Below, in pieces: positions 1 through 8,693 of a stretch of DNA of 64,000 bases. Below the pieces are notes generated by a model. The model had not been told where the DNA came from. It did not search any database and worked only from the letters and a program-made list of their open reading frames with translations. The DNA comes from HXMU1420-13 sp963691715. GTDB lineage: Bacteria; Bacteroidota; Rhodothermia; Balneolales; Balneolaceae. Location of the stretch: contig OY829281.1 in the NCBI GenBank assembly GCA_963691715.1, positions 2,976,001-3,040,000 on the forward strand, written 5' to 3'. Position 1 is the stretch's first letter, and each line of letters starts with the position of its first letter. Made by a program: the position numbers and the translations under genes.

Positions 1-704
1 TCAATTTCAAAGATGTTTTTTTGAATATTCCAATTTCTACTGAATTTGTGATCATAATTCTGGGCACTTCGATAAGTAATCATAGCCATACTACGAGCGG
101 CGGCTAGACCATGTATTGGGGGTGATTCATCCTTATAAAAGCCACTATCCCAGTTTTTATCTGCTTGTATAGCTAATCGTTGAGCTTCGCTTATTCCAAT
201 AGCCCATGCAGAATGTGATTTTCCCATTGCAATGAGGCATGCAGATTGTATTCTTGGATCTATTAAACAAAATTCCAAAGCAACCATGCCGCCCATAGAG
301 CCTCCAATAATTAGATCAACTTTGTTTATATGTAGTTTATCTAATAACTGTTGTTCTAATTTTACAATATCACGGATGGTTAAATTTGGAAAATTTGCCT
401 TGTAGATTTCACCCGTATTTCTGTTGATGGAGGTGGGGCCAATCGATCCATAGCAACTACCAGGATGATTTATACAGATTACAAAATGTTTCTTTAAATC
501 TATAATTCCTCGATCTTGAAAAAGACCTGAAAACCATTCTTTAGCATTAGTATTCCCTGTAAGAGCATGAGAAATGATGATTACATTATCTTGAGTATTG
601 TTAAGAATTCCCCATGTTTGATAGGCTAATATTGGATTAGTTATTATTTCGCCAGATTCAGTTATAAAATCTTCCTGAAAAGTATGTGTTTTAATCGTAC
701 TCAT
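1..704 (-). CDS. metX: Homoserine O-acetyltransferase (MetX), 3' end outside window
   Basis: Reading leftward from an ATG at 704, the frame is open to the window edge (about 234 residues, C-terminus missing). The translation starts MSTIKTHTFQEDF and contains the alpha/beta-hydrolase features of MetX: HALTGN near residue 46, a CINHPGSCYGS stretch, and the nucleophile elbow GGSMGGM near residue 115. The enzyme acetylates homoserine with acetyl-CoA, making the substrate for MetY. It lies 67 bases downstream of metY in the same direction, so the two probably form one methionine operon under the SAM riboswitch at 2194-2317. The close homologue serine acetyltransferase cannot be fully excluded without the C-terminus, but the metY neighbour favours MetX. 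Confidence 0.85.
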   Translation of the reverse strand, partial: MSTIKTHTFQEDFITESGEIITNPILAYQTWGILNNTQDNVIIISHALTGNTNAKEWFSGLFQDRGIIDLKKHFVICINHPGSCYGSIGPTSINRNTGEIYKANFPNLTIRDIVKLEQQLLDKLHINKVDLIIGGSMGGMVALEFCLIDPRIQSACLIAMGKSHSAWAIGISEAQRLAIQADKNWDSGFYKDESPPIHGLAAARSMAMITYRSAQNYDHKFSRNWNIQKNIFEI

Positions 705-720
705 GATCTGGAAAATGAAA

Positions 721-752
721 GTCTGGCTAGACCTGTTTTATTCTAACCAGAC
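721..752 (-). terminator. Intercistronic hairpin between metY and metX
   Basis: GTCTGGCTAG (721-730) pairs over ten positions, one of them G-U, with CTAACCAGAC (743-752). Read leftward it follows the metY stop and precedes the metX start, and is followed by a weak T-rich stretch. Read rightward it ends in TTTTT. It may reduce read-through into metX or block antisense transcription; an effect on metX expression is inference. Confidence 0.55.
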
Positions 753-771
753 TTTTTGGTTAGTGAGACTT

Positions 772-2103
772 TTATACTACAGTTTCTGCAATCGATTGAA
801 ATGCAAGCTCAAAATCTTCGATTATATCATCTATGTGCTCAATTCCAACAGAAACACGAATTAAATCTGGTTTAACACCACTAGCGATTTGTTCTGTAGC
901 GGTTAGTTGTTGGTGTGTAGTGGAAGCGGGATGAATCACCAATGTTTTGGCATCACCAACATTTGCTAAATGGCTTGCAAGCTTAACATTATTAATAAAA
1001 TTCTTGGCCGAATCATATCCACCCTTAACGCCAAAAGTAAGTACTGAGCCAAAATGATCTTTTGTGAAATATTTTCTTGCGCGATTATGATTAGGATGAC
1101 TTTCAAGACCAGTAAAGTTTACCCAATCTACATCTTCATGTTGTTGTAAATAATGCGCTAATTTGAGTGCATTCTGGTTGTGTCGCTCAACTCGTAGCGA
1201 TAGCGTTTCTAGGCCTTGAATGAGTAAGAAGCTATTAAATGGTGACTGAGATGAGCCAAAATCTCTTAACCCTTCAACTCTAGCGCGTATCGCAAAAGCT
1301 ATATTCCCGAAAGGGCCATCAGAACCAAACACTTCCCAAAAATTCAATCCATGGTAACCTGGTGAAGGCTCACTAAATAAAGGATATCGGCCATTACCCC
1401 AATTAAAATTACCTCCATCAATAATTACCCCGCCTATTGAAGTGCCATGCCCCCCAATCCATTTCGTAGCAGAAGCTGTTACAACATTTGCGCCGTGTTC
1501 GATTGGTCTAACTATTGCACCGCCAGCACCAAATGTATTGTCAACAACTAATGCAATGCCATATTTCTCTCCTAATCTTGCTAAACCCTCAAAGTCAGCA
1601 ACATTGCCTCGGGGGTTGCTAATAGATTCAACATAGAGTGCTTTTGTATTAGCATCAATAAGTTTTTCGAATGCTTCCACTGTGTCTTCTTCTGCAAACT
1701 TAACATCTATGCCAAGTCTAGGAATGGTAACCTTGAATTGATTATATGTTCCACCATATAAGTTTTGAGTGGAAATTATGTTATCTCCGGATTGAGCTAA
1801 GTTTGAAATAGCTAAGAATTGTGCTGCTTGACCTGATGCAGTTGCTAAAGCGGCGACGCCTCCTTCTAGCGCGGCAACGCGTTGCTCAAAAACATCCGTG
1901 GTCGGATTCATAATGCGTGTATAAATATTTCCAAATTCTCGTAATCCGAAAAGATTTGCTGCATGTTCAGAGTCTTTGAAATTAAATGAAGTAGTTTGAT
2001 AGATAGGAACTGCACGAGAGCCAGTTGTAGGATCGGGTTGTTGTCCTGCATGAAGTTGCAGGGTGTCGAATCGTAGTTTTCGTGATGTTAATTCGTTACT
2101 CAT
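772..2103 (-). CDS. metY: O-acetylhomoserine sulfhydrylase (MetY)
   Basis: A 443-residue PLP-dependent enzyme of the Cys/Met metabolism family, the usual length for MetY. It converts O-acetylhomoserine plus sulfide to homocysteine. Visible motifs are the N-terminal TLQLHAGQQPDP, the YTRIMNPTTDVFEQR segment, the cofactor-stacking stretch ATASGQAAQ, and the PLP lysine in SATKWIGGHGT. It is followed leftward by metX and preceded by a class I SAM riboswitch with terminator, so expression should fall when S-adenosylmethionine is plentiful. The ATG at 2103 is the natural start, shortly downstream of the riboswitch terminator. Confidence 0.93.
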   Translation of the reverse strand: MSNELTSRKLRFDTLQLHAGQQPDPTTGSRAVPIYQTTSFNFKDSEHAANLFGLREFGNIYTRIMNPTTDVFEQRVAALEGGVAALATASGQAAQFLAISNLAQSGDNIISTQNLYGGTYNQFKVTIPRLGIDVKFAEEDTVEAFEKLIDANTKALYVESISNPRGNVADFEGLARLGEKYGIALVVDNTFGAGGAIVRPIEHGANVVTASATKWIGGHGTSIGGVIIDGGNFNWGNGRYPLFSEPSPGYHGLNFWEVFGSDGPFGNIAFAIRARVEGLRDFGSSQSPFNSFLLIQGLETLSLRVERHNQNALKLAHYLQQHEDVDWVNFTGLESHPNHNRARKYFTKDHFGSVLTFGVKGGYDSAKNFINNVKLASHLANVGDAKTLVIHPASTTHQQLTATEQIASGVKPDLIRVSVGIEHIDDIIEDFELAFQSIAETVV

Positions 2104-2141
2104 TGGATTGTTATTGTGAATGATAATTTTATGTTTAATTC

Positions 2142-2175
2142 AAAAAAAAGCCTCGCTCAGAGAGTCCGAACAAGG
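2142..2175 (-). terminator. Intrinsic terminator of the SAM riboswitch
   Basis: On the minus strand CCTTGTTCGGA (2165-2175) pairs with TCTGAGCGAGG (2151-2161) over eleven positions, including G-U pairs, with a three-base loop. An eight-base U tract follows (2142-2149). It sits between the SAM aptamer and the metY start, the standard expression platform for transcriptional control. Confidence 0.85.
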
Positions 2176-2193
2176 TTTTACCAAACTTTTCGA

Positions 2194-2317
2194 ACTCATC
2201 TTTTCCAAGCACATGTTGTGTTGAACAGGATGTAGCACCTTTTTTAATACAAAACGCTTGTATTAAACGGTTGCCAAGGCTTCATAGGACCTGATCCCTC
2301 CACCTTTCGTAATGAGA
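2194..2317 (-). promoter_or_regulatory. SAM-I (S-box) riboswitch
   Basis: The minus strand shows the class I SAM aptamer blocks in order: the P1 5' side CTCATT with the following AGGTGGAGGGA, then the TATGAAGCC-TGGCAACC segment, then AAGGTGCTACATCCTG, and finally the closing GATGAG that pairs with CTCATT. The P3 region is a hairpin around 2247-2268. This agrees with the S-box consensus, and an intrinsic terminator follows before metY. In the known class, SAM binding stabilises the aptamer and permits termination. Confidence 0.93.
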
Positions 2318-2360
2318 ATGCAATAACTTTTTAAAGAACGTTTGAGATTTACTCCAACAA

Positions 2361-2396
2361 AAAAGCCCTTAGGAATTGCATTCTAAAGGGCTTTTA
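2361..2396 (-). terminator. Strong hairpin with U tract upstream of the SAM riboswitch
   Basis: AAAAGCCCTTAG and CTAAAGGGCTTTT pair around a ten-base loop with one bulged A. On the minus strand the stem is followed by TTTTTTG, and on the plus strand by CTTTT. It ends the structured stretch at 2400-2500 on the minus strand and separates it from the SAM riboswitch. It could equally end rightward transcription. Confidence 0.7.
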
Positions 2397-2500
2397 AAAA
2401 AATTTATATCAAGCCCTCACCTATGCATCTTAGGCATATAGTTGGGCATACACATAAATTGTCGGTTTAAAAATTTCATGCCTATAGCTTACGAGTCGTT
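2397..2500 (-). ncRNA. Candidate structured leader or small RNA of unknown class
   Basis: On the minus strand two hairpins compete for bases. GGCAT (near 2480) pairs with ATGCC (near 2445) around an inner AAATT/AATTT stem. GCCC...GGGC (2413-2446) encloses TATGC/GCATA with a symmetrical five-by-five internal loop. The 3' side, AGGGCTT, is also complementary to the AAGCCCT that starts the terminator at 2361-2396, giving an antiterminator-like alternative. I do not recognise a known RNA family. It could be a tandem attenuator for metY, a separate small RNA, or the tail of the era transcript. Confidence 0.4.
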
Positions 2501-2852
2501 AAGTTTATATTCAAGAATTATAATTTCTTTTCGACATTAAAGACATTTTTCTTAAAATTATCTGATAAGTTTATGTTTTTAAAGAAGAATAATATTCTTC
2601 TTTAAGTATATTTTTTCTCATAAAAAGAATTAAATAACGCTAAAATGTATAACAAAGAATAAAATTCTGTGCGTGAATACCACCTAGGCTCTTTATTTGT
2701 TAAAAAACCATCTTATTCTATGAAGAGGGAAAATGTAGTTAATTAAAGACGTGATTAAACTTGTGATCACATTACTAAAAGATTTCAAAAAACCATCAAA
2801 AGGTATTTACGTTTTTTTCACTTGTCCTGATACAACAAGCATCAAACTTTGG
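2501..2852. other. Intergenic region between the structured leader and era
   Basis: AT-rich with no convincing gene. The one clear element is a perfect 13-bp inverted repeat with a single central base at 2579-2605 (TTAAAGAAGAATA and its complement). It lacks GC pairs and a clear U tract, so it is a weak terminator candidate or a protein-binding site. Confidence 0.4.
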
Positions 2853-3740
2853 CTATCTATACCCCAGATTACGAACCATGTTTTCCTTTTCTCTCCATTT
2901 TTCTCTTACTTTCACATGTAAGTCTAAGAATACTTTGTGATCGATGAACTCTTCAATCGATTTGCGAGCTTCTACTCCGAGATTTTTTATTGCAGCGCCA
3001 CGTTTTCCGATAATCATTCCTTTTTGAGACTGACGATTTACAATTACTTCCGCATTAATGTAATGTAAATTTTCCCGTTCCTCATATTGTATAACTTCCA
3101 CTGTTGTCGAATATGGAAGTTCTTCATGGTATTGAAGAAAAAGTTGTTCCCTTATTAATTCAGATACAAAAAATCTTGTAGGATGTTCGCTTAGTTCATC
3201 TTTTGGGTAGAAAGGAGGGCCAGGAAGCAACTGTTTCTTTATTGTTTTGATAAGATTGTCTATTCCAAAGTGCTCTAAAGCTGATACTTTAATTGAGTTT
3301 GAAAATGGAAATTGGCTATTCAAATGTTGAACTACCTGTAATACAGATTCATCATTAGATTTATCCATTTTATTTATTACAAGAAGAACAGGTTTTTGAA
3401 ACCTTTTTAGCTCTTTGAAAGCGTAATCAGGTATTTCATAGGAGTTAACGTCTACAATAAATAGTATTAAATCAGCATCTTTTTCTGCCTTCTGCACAAA
3501 CCGCATCATAGCTTTTTGTAGCTCATATTTAGGGTTTATGATTCCTGGAGTATCTAAAAAGATAATTTGAGAATTATCATCAGAATGAATTCCAACAATT
3601 TGATGGCGAGTGGTTTGGGCTTTATGTGTGGCTATTGATAGTTTAGTACCTAGAATCTGGTTCATTAATGTTGATTTACCCGCATTTGGTTTTCCAACAA
3701 TCGCCACGTATCCTGATTTATGGGTCAAACTATCAGTCAA
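2853..3740 (-). CDS. era: GTPase Era
   Basis: A 295-residue Era of normal length. This GTPase binds near the 3' end of 16S rRNA and assists small-subunit assembly. The G1 motif GKPNAGKST is at residues 16-24, G3 DTPG near 58-61, and G4 NKMD near 124-127. The C-terminal KH domain contains the GKRGAAIKNLG loop. The start is a TTG that overlaps the pdxJ stop in a TTGA arrangement, so translation is probably coupled to pdxJ. A downstream start would cut into the GTPase domain. Confidence 0.95.
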   Translation of the reverse strand: MTDSLTHKSGYVAIVGKPNAGKSTLMNQILGTKLSIATHKAQTTRHQIVGIHSDDNSQIIFLDTPGIINPKYELQKAMMRFVQKAEKDADLILFIVDVNSYEIPDYAFKELKRFQKPVLLVINKMDKSNDESVLQVVQHLNSQFPFSNSIKVSALEHFGIDNLIKTIKKQLLPGPPFYPKDELSEHPTRFFVSELIREQLFLQYHEELPYSTTVEVIQYEERENLHYINAEVIVNRQSQKGMIIGKRGAAIKNLGVEARKSIEEFIDHKVFLDLHVKVREKWREKENMVRNLGYR

Positions 3741-4471
3741 TTAATATCCTCATGTATACTCATAACTTCTAAGAATGATTTAACCGTTTTTGGCAGCCCC
3801 ATAAATAATGCCTCACTTATAAGTGCGTGTCCAATACTAACTTCATTTAAATATGGAACCACTTCTAAAAGTGTGGGTAGATTTTGAAGATTCAATCCAT
3901 GACCAGCATTCACCTTCATACCTAACTTATTAATAAAAATTGCTGCTTCTCGTAATCTGACAAGTTCTTTAAATTGTTCATCTTTTGATGATGCATTGGC
4001 ATAATTTCCTGTATGTAATTCAACTGCATCTGCACCAAGTAGATATGCTTTTTTTATATCATCTTTAACTGGATCGAGAAATAAACTAATTTCTATACCA
4101 GTTGATTTGATGGCTGGAAAAACTCTTTTTTTAAAATCTTCAAAGACAACTTCCATGTTTAAACCACCTTCTGTGGTTAATTCTTCACGACCTTCTGGCA
4201 CTAAAGTGCAAAGATGAGGTTTTGTATCCAATAAAATATTAATCATTTCATCAGTTGCAGCCATTTCAAAATCAAGTGTTCCTTTAACTACTTGTTTTAA
4301 TTCTTTTACATCATGATCGGTGATATGGCGTCTGTCTCCTCGTAAATGAAAAACAATTCCATGAGCTCCAGAATGTTCACAAATTTTAGCTGCTTCAACA
4401 GGTCTAGGATATCCTTCTCCTCGAGCATTCCGGAGTGTTGCAACATGATCAATATTTACTAATAATTGCAT
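3737..4471 (-). CDS. pdxJ: Pyridoxine 5'-phosphate synthase (PdxJ)
   Basis: A 244-residue TIM-barrel enzyme of usual size. It condenses 1-deoxyxylulose 5-phosphate with 3-amino-2-oxopropyl phosphate in the DXP-dependent vitamin B6 pathway. Family motifs are the N-terminal NIDHVATLRNARG, the GIVFHLRGDRRHI segment, ELHTGNYA and the C-terminal SIGHALISEALF phosphate-binding stretch. It overlaps era by four bases and forms a two-gene leftward unit. PLP made through this pathway is used by several enzymes in the window, such as MetY and the aminotransferases. Confidence 0.95.
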   Translation of the reverse strand: MQLLVNIDHVATLRNARGEGYPRPVEAAKICEHSGAHGIVFHLRGDRRHITDHDVKELKQVVKGTLDFEMAATDEMINILLDTKPHLCTLVPEGREELTTEGGLNMEVVFEDFKKRVFPAIKSTGIEISLFLDPVKDDIKKAYLLGADAVELHTGNYANASSKDEQFKELVRLREAAIFINKLGMKVNAGHGLNLQNLPTLLEVVPYLNEVSIGHALISEALFMGLPKTVKSFLEVMSIHEDIN

Positions 4472-4562
4472 AGAATATGTGAAGATTAATTAAGTCATTT
4501 TTATTTAGAGTTTAAAAATAGTTAATAGTAGCTATATTTATTAATTGAAATTTTTGGATATA

Positions 4563-5081
4563 ATGGAAATCAAACGCACAGTATTAGTAATTCTAGTTGG
4601 TATGTTATTATCCTCTTGTGGTGTAGTTAAGCGAGGAACGATTCCGTGGGAAGATGATGCTACTGTAGAGGGTTCTGAAGCATTAATCCCAATAAATATG
4701 TCCAGATCTGACAGAGTAATTCGTGATAAATTAGATGATGCATATACTCAATGGAAGGGTACAAATTATTTGCTTGGGGGTACTACTGCTAAAGGGATTG
4801 ATTGTTCTGCTTTTATACAGATTATATTTAAGGAGTATTTTAGAATATCTCTCCCAAGAACGACTAGAGAACAAATGCAAATGGGTAACTCTGTTCGAAA
4901 ACGAAATATTAAAGTTGGGGACGTTGTTTTTTTTAAAACAGGAAAAAACACGTATCATGTTGGAGTAATGATAAACGGGATTCAATTTCTACACGCTGGG
5001 GTAAGTGAAGGTGTAACTATTTCGACCTTAGAAAATCAATATTGGACGAATACGTATCTAACTACCCGGAGAATGTTCTAG
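4563..5081 (+). CDS. NlpC/P60 family cell-wall peptidase lipoprotein
   Basis: About 172 residues from the ATG at 4563; a TTG at 4545 is also in frame, but the ATG gives a cleaner signal peptide. The N-terminus is a lipoprotein signal with lipobox LLSSC. The C-terminal NlpC/P60 domain has the catalytic cysteine in GIDCSAF and the histidine in YHVGVMI. The family cleaves peptide bonds of peptidoglycan stem peptides, and the anchor puts the enzyme in the cell envelope. Its 3' end overlaps the convergent alternative glmU by 24 bases. The exact bond cut cannot be told from sequence. Confidence 0.85.
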   Translation: MEIKRTVLVILVGMLLSSCGVVKRGTIPWEDDATVEGSEALIPINMSRSDRVIRDKLDDAYTQWKGTNYLLGGTTAKGIDCSAFIQIIFKEYFRISLPRTTREQMQMGNSVRKRNIKVGDVVFFKTGKNTYHVGVMINGIQFLHAGVSEGVTISTLENQYWTNTYLTTRRMF

Positions 5082-6263
5082 AGTGAAAATATGGCGCATC
5101 ATCTCGATATATTCTTCTTCCAGATGCATTCCACGACGTTTCATCATTGTATCCATAGCTTCTAAAGCTTTATCAAATTGATACACTTCTGATTTTTCAC
5201 CAAGCCAAGAAAAAGAAGGGATTTTTTTAGGTGGGAAGCTATTACAAAAAATATTTGAACTTACTCCACATATTGTACCAGTATTAAGTCGAGTATTGAT
5301 GGCAGTTTTTGAGAAATCACCAAATACAGATCCAAAAAATTGAACTCCGTGCACACTTAATTGATCATCATCCCAATTAAAAAGTCTTACTAGACTATAA
5401 TTATTTTTTAGATTTGAGGTATTTGTAGCTGCTCCAAAATTGTTCCATTTGCCTACAATTGAACTCCCCATAAATCCATCATGTGCTTTATTAGAATACG
5501 AATGAAAGATACAGTTATTAATTTCTCCACCTACTTTACAATAAGGGCCAATGGTTGATCCATTAAATATTCTACCGCCCATCTTAATTTCAGATGCTTC
5601 ACCAATTGAAACTGGACCTTTTAAAATGGTTCCTGCTTCAATTATAGCATTTTTGCCCACATAAACGGGTCCTTTATTTGCAATGATGGTACAGCCAGGT
5701 TCGATAATAGCTGTTTCATGGATATAGATATCTTCATTATTGAGAAAGTGAGAACTTGAATCAAAATGAAAACCATGCTGGAAAGAAACGGGTAAAAGTT
5801 TTATATCGAAAGAGATTTGATCATGATTTAACGATAGTAAATCCCAAAAATACTGTAAAAATGGTGTTTCAAAACTGATTTCAGATGACTTTTCAATGGT
5901 TGGGATGGAGTGCGATTTGATATGGTGTTTCGTTTCATCAGCTGATATTCTAATGGCGACTAGTTGACCATTTAAGGTAAGTGAGCTATTCGCCTTTAAT
6001 TCATGGATTGCACTAACCAAGTCTATAGAAGGCAAAAACCTTGAATTGATCCATATATAATCTTCTGAATCTCTTATAATCCCATTGGGAAAAATTGCTG
6101 ATAAATAAGTATCGACTTGCCTAACCCAGCCTAAGGGGTTAAGTATTTTTATCCATTTTTCTCTAATAGTAAATATTCCTACTCTAAGATCATCTAGTGG
6201 CCTTGTGAGTGTTAAAGGTTTAAAATTAGCAGAAAATTGGTCTGAAAAGAAACATATATTCAT
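5058..6263 (-). CDS. Alternative GlmU: putative UDP-GlcNAc pyrophosphorylase/acetyltransferase
   Basis: A 401-residue sugar-phosphate nucleotidyltransferase-like protein of the alternative bacterial GlmU type. The N-terminal half starts NICFFSDQFSANFKPLTLTRP, as in that family, rather than with the classic GlmU LAAGKGTRM. The C-terminal half, from about residue 180, is a left-handed beta-helix of hexapeptide repeats such as IYIHETAIIEPGCTI and PVYVGKNAIIEAG. It is divergent from glmS with 108 bases between starts. GlmS makes glucosamine 6-phosphate, so a role in UDP-GlcNAc synthesis is strongly suggested by context. No separate classic glmU is in the window. Confidence 0.8.
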   Translation of the reverse strand: MNICFFSDQFSANFKPLTLTRPLDDLRVGIFTIREKWIKILNPLGWVRQVDTYLSAIFPNGIIRDSEDYIWINSRFLPSIDLVSAIHELKANSSLTLNGQLVAIRISADETKHHIKSHSIPTIEKSSEISFETPFLQYFWDLLSLNHDQISFDIKLLPVSFQHGFHFDSSSHFLNNEDIYIHETAIIEPGCTIIANKGPVYVGKNAIIEAGTILKGPVSIGEASEIKMGGRIFNGSTIGPYCKVGGEINNCIFHSYSNKAHDGFMGSSIVGKWNNFGAATNTSNLKNNYSLVRLFNWDDDQLSVHGVQFFGSVFGDFSKTAINTRLNTGTICGVSSNIFCNSFPPKKIPSFSWLGEKSEVYQFDKALEAMDTMMKRRGMHLEEEYIEMMRHIFTLEHSPGS

Positions 6264-6371
6264 ATCAAGTGTTCAAGGATACTGATTAAAATTTAATCTC
6301 AACTAACCAGATAATACGTTAATTTGTTTTGTTTTCATCAAGAATAAATTAGCAAATAACTCGATAGTATA

Positions 6372-8207
6372 ATGTGCGGAATAATTGGATACATAGGCAA
6401 TAAGACAGCCCAAGATATTTTATTGAATGGATTAAAAAGAATGGAATATAGGGGCTATGATTCTGCAGGTATTGCTACTTTGAATGGTGGACTTCATGTT
6501 TCTAAGTGTAAAGGAAAGGTTAAAGATCTTAAAACTATTTTAAAAAATGTTCAAGAGGGGTCAATTGGAATTGGGCATACTAGATGGGCTACACATGGTT
6601 TGCCAAATAATATTAATTCACACCCACATACGAGTAGTTCAGGGAAATTAGCAATTGTACATAATGGAATTATTGAGAATTACTCATCTCTAAAAAAAGT
6701 ACTCGAGGCAAAAGGCTATAAATTTTATTCAGAAACTGATACTGAAGTTGCAGCAAAATTGATTGAAAGTATTTTAGATTCAAAACCAGAGCTTGAACTC
6801 GAAAATGCGGTTCAAATTGCACTTGCACAGATAACGGGAGCTTATGGTTTCGCGATGGTTCATGCCGATTATCCGGATCGAATAATCGTAGCTAGAAAAG
6901 GTTCTCCTTTACTTATTGGCATCGGAGATGGTGAGATGCTAGTTGCTTCAGACGCTTCTGCAGTCGCGGAGTATACGGATAAAGTAATATACTTAGATGA
7001 AGGAGAAATGGCGGTTATTAAGCAGGATTCGTATCAAGTACTAGATTCAAATGACGTAGCTATGAATAAGGAAGTTCATCAACTTGCTATGAATCTCGAA
7101 GAGATAGAGAAAGGTGGGTTTCCATATTTTATGATGAAAGAAATATTTGAGCAACCCAAGACAATATCTGATTGTCTTAGAGGTCGAATAAATATTATAG
7201 ATGGAGAAGTCAAACTTGGAGGTTTAGAGGGGATAATTGATAAACTTATCCATTCAAAAAGAATAGTGATCGCTGCTTGTGGTACAAGTTGGCATTCTGG
7301 CTTAGTAGGAGAGTATCTTATTGAATCTTTAGTGAGAAGATCGGTTGAGGTAGAATATGCTTCAGAGTTTAGATATAAAGATCCATTAATTGGAGAAGGC
7401 GATGTACTTATTGTTATATCACAATCTGGAGAAACTGCAGACACACTTGCTGCTATGCGAGTAGCTAAAAAAAATGGAGCAATGGTATTGGGTATTGTTA
7501 ATGTAGTTGGTAGTACTATAGCACGAGAAACTGATGCTGGTGTATATTTACATACTGGGCCAGAAATTGGAGTTGCATCTACAAAAGCATTTACAGGTCA
7601 AGTCACAGTATTGATATTGATTGCTTTATTAATGGCAAAAAAATTAGAGACACTACCAGAAGGCAGAATTTCAGAGTTACTCAATGAATTATCTTTAATT
7701 CCCTCTAAAATTCAACAGATTCTGGATAAAAGTGAAGAATTAGAAGAAATAGCACGGCTTTTCACTTACGCCCCAAACTTTCTATATCTGGGAAGAACAG
7801 TTAGTTTTCCTGTAGCTTTAGAAGGAGCTTTAAAGCTTAAAGAAATTTCGTATAGCCATGCAGAAGGGTATCCAGCAGCAGAAATGAAACATGGGCCAAT
7901 CGCACTTATAGATGAAATGATGCCCGTTGTAGTAATTGCGGCTACTGAACACACCAACGATAAAATGGTAAGCAACATTGAGGAAGTAAAAGCAAGAAGA
8001 GGTAGAATAATTTCGATTACCACAGATAAAAATAATGAGGTTGAGAACTTATCTGAATTTAATTTTTCTATTCCTTCAACCGAGGATATTTTATCCCCTT
8101 TATTAAGCGTAATACCATTGCAATTGCTTTCCTATTATATTGCGGTCAACAGAGGGTTAAATGTAGATCAGCCAAGAAATTTGGCAAAGAGTGTTACCGT
8201 AGAATAG
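6372..8207 (+). CDS. glmS: Glutamine-fructose-6-phosphate aminotransferase (GlmS)
   Basis: A 611-residue, full-length GlmS that makes glucosamine 6-phosphate from fructose 6-phosphate and glutamine, the first step to UDP-GlcNAc. It begins MCGIIGYIG, placing the catalytic cysteine second. The glutaminase domain has GIGHTRWATHG, and two SIS domains follow, with CGTSWHSG and ISQSGETADT. The C-terminus is the family-typical PRNLAKSVTVE. No glmS ribozyme is recognisable in the 108-base upstream gap, as expected outside Gram-positive lineages. Confidence 0.97.
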   Translation: MCGIIGYIGNKTAQDILLNGLKRMEYRGYDSAGIATLNGGLHVSKCKGKVKDLKTILKNVQEGSIGIGHTRWATHGLPNNINSHPHTSSSGKLAIVHNGIIENYSSLKKVLEAKGYKFYSETDTEVAAKLIESILDSKPELELENAVQIALAQITGAYGFAMVHADYPDRIIVARKGSPLLIGIGDGEMLVASDASAVAEYTDKVIYLDEGEMAVIKQDSYQVLDSNDVAMNKEVHQLAMNLEEIEKGGFPYFMMKEIFEQPKTISDCLRGRINIIDGEVKLGGLEGIIDKLIHSKRIVIAACGTSWHSGLVGEYLIESLVRRSVEVEYASEFRYKDPLIGEGDVLIVISQSGETADTLAAMRVAKKNGAMVLGIVNVVGSTIARETDAGVYLHTGPEIGVASTKAFTGQVTVLILIALLMAKKLETLPEGRISELLNELSLIPSKIQQILDKSEELEEIARLFTYAPNFLYLGRTVSFPVALEGALKLKEISYSHAEGYPAAEMKHGPIALIDEMMPVVVIAATEHTNDKMVSNIEEVKARRGRIISITTDKNNEVENLSEFNFSIPSTEDILSPLLSVIPLQLLSYYIAVNRGLNVDQPRNLAKSVTVE

Positions 8208-8693
8208 GTAAGTTTCTTGAAAATGGTTGCTATTTTTTTGTAAATACTAAGTATTAATATTCAAGAAAAAAATTTAATGATATTGGCTCTTAATACTTGA
8301 ATTTACTCTTTGAATTTTGTTTCATATTAACGGTTACAATATCTATGCATAATTCAAAAAAATGAACAAAAAGAAGGAACTGATTTTTAAAATCACTGTA
8401 TTCGTATTAGTGTGTATCGTAATATTTACAGGATAAAATTAATTATTAAACAAAACGATTTATTGCTTTGAAAAACAGCTAATATGGAAGTTTTCTCGTT
8501 TTCCAGCTGATTTTAAGAACGCTGATTCTCCAAATATTCTTAAAAAAAATAAATCTAAATCAAGGATCCACTAAAAAAATAAGTGTAATACAAGAAATTT
8601 GTATTCATAATATTTGTCAAAAAGTGTATTTCCCACAAATTTGATTTTGATAAGATGTGCACAAGAATTTTATAAATTAAACTTTAGAATTTT
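8208..8693. other. AT-rich intergenic region between glmS and elaA
   Basis: 486 bases without a database-recognisable gene. It contains a possible 24-codon hydrophobic ORF (8362-8436) and an inverted repeat CAGCT...GGAA/TTCC...AGCTG near 8476-8513. No clear terminator follows glmS; a run of seven Ts at 8234-8240 lacks a strong stem. Confidence 0.4.
8362..8436 (+). CDS. Possible 24-residue single-span membrane peptide
   Basis: A short ATG-started frame gives MNKKKELIFKITVFVLVCIV followed by IFTG: a lysine-rich N-terminus, then a continuous hydrophobic span of about 15 residues. That layout fits a small inner-membrane peptide with the N-terminus in the cytoplasm. There is no homologue I recognise, and chance is a serious alternative in such AT-rich DNA. 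Confidence 0.25.
   Translation: MNKKKELIFKITVFVLVCIVIFTG

Noticed and set aside
2579..2605. Terminator formed by the 13-bp inverted repeat
   Set aside because: The stem has only a few GC pairs, a one-base centre and no U tract; a binding site is as likely.
6264..6371. Possible glmS ribozyme upstream of glmS
   Set aside because: Only 108 bases separate the divergent starts, and no glmS ribozyme core could be found.
7079..7444. Long antisense frame inside glmS
   Set aside because: Shadow of the coding strand with no family resemblance; the glmS product is certain.
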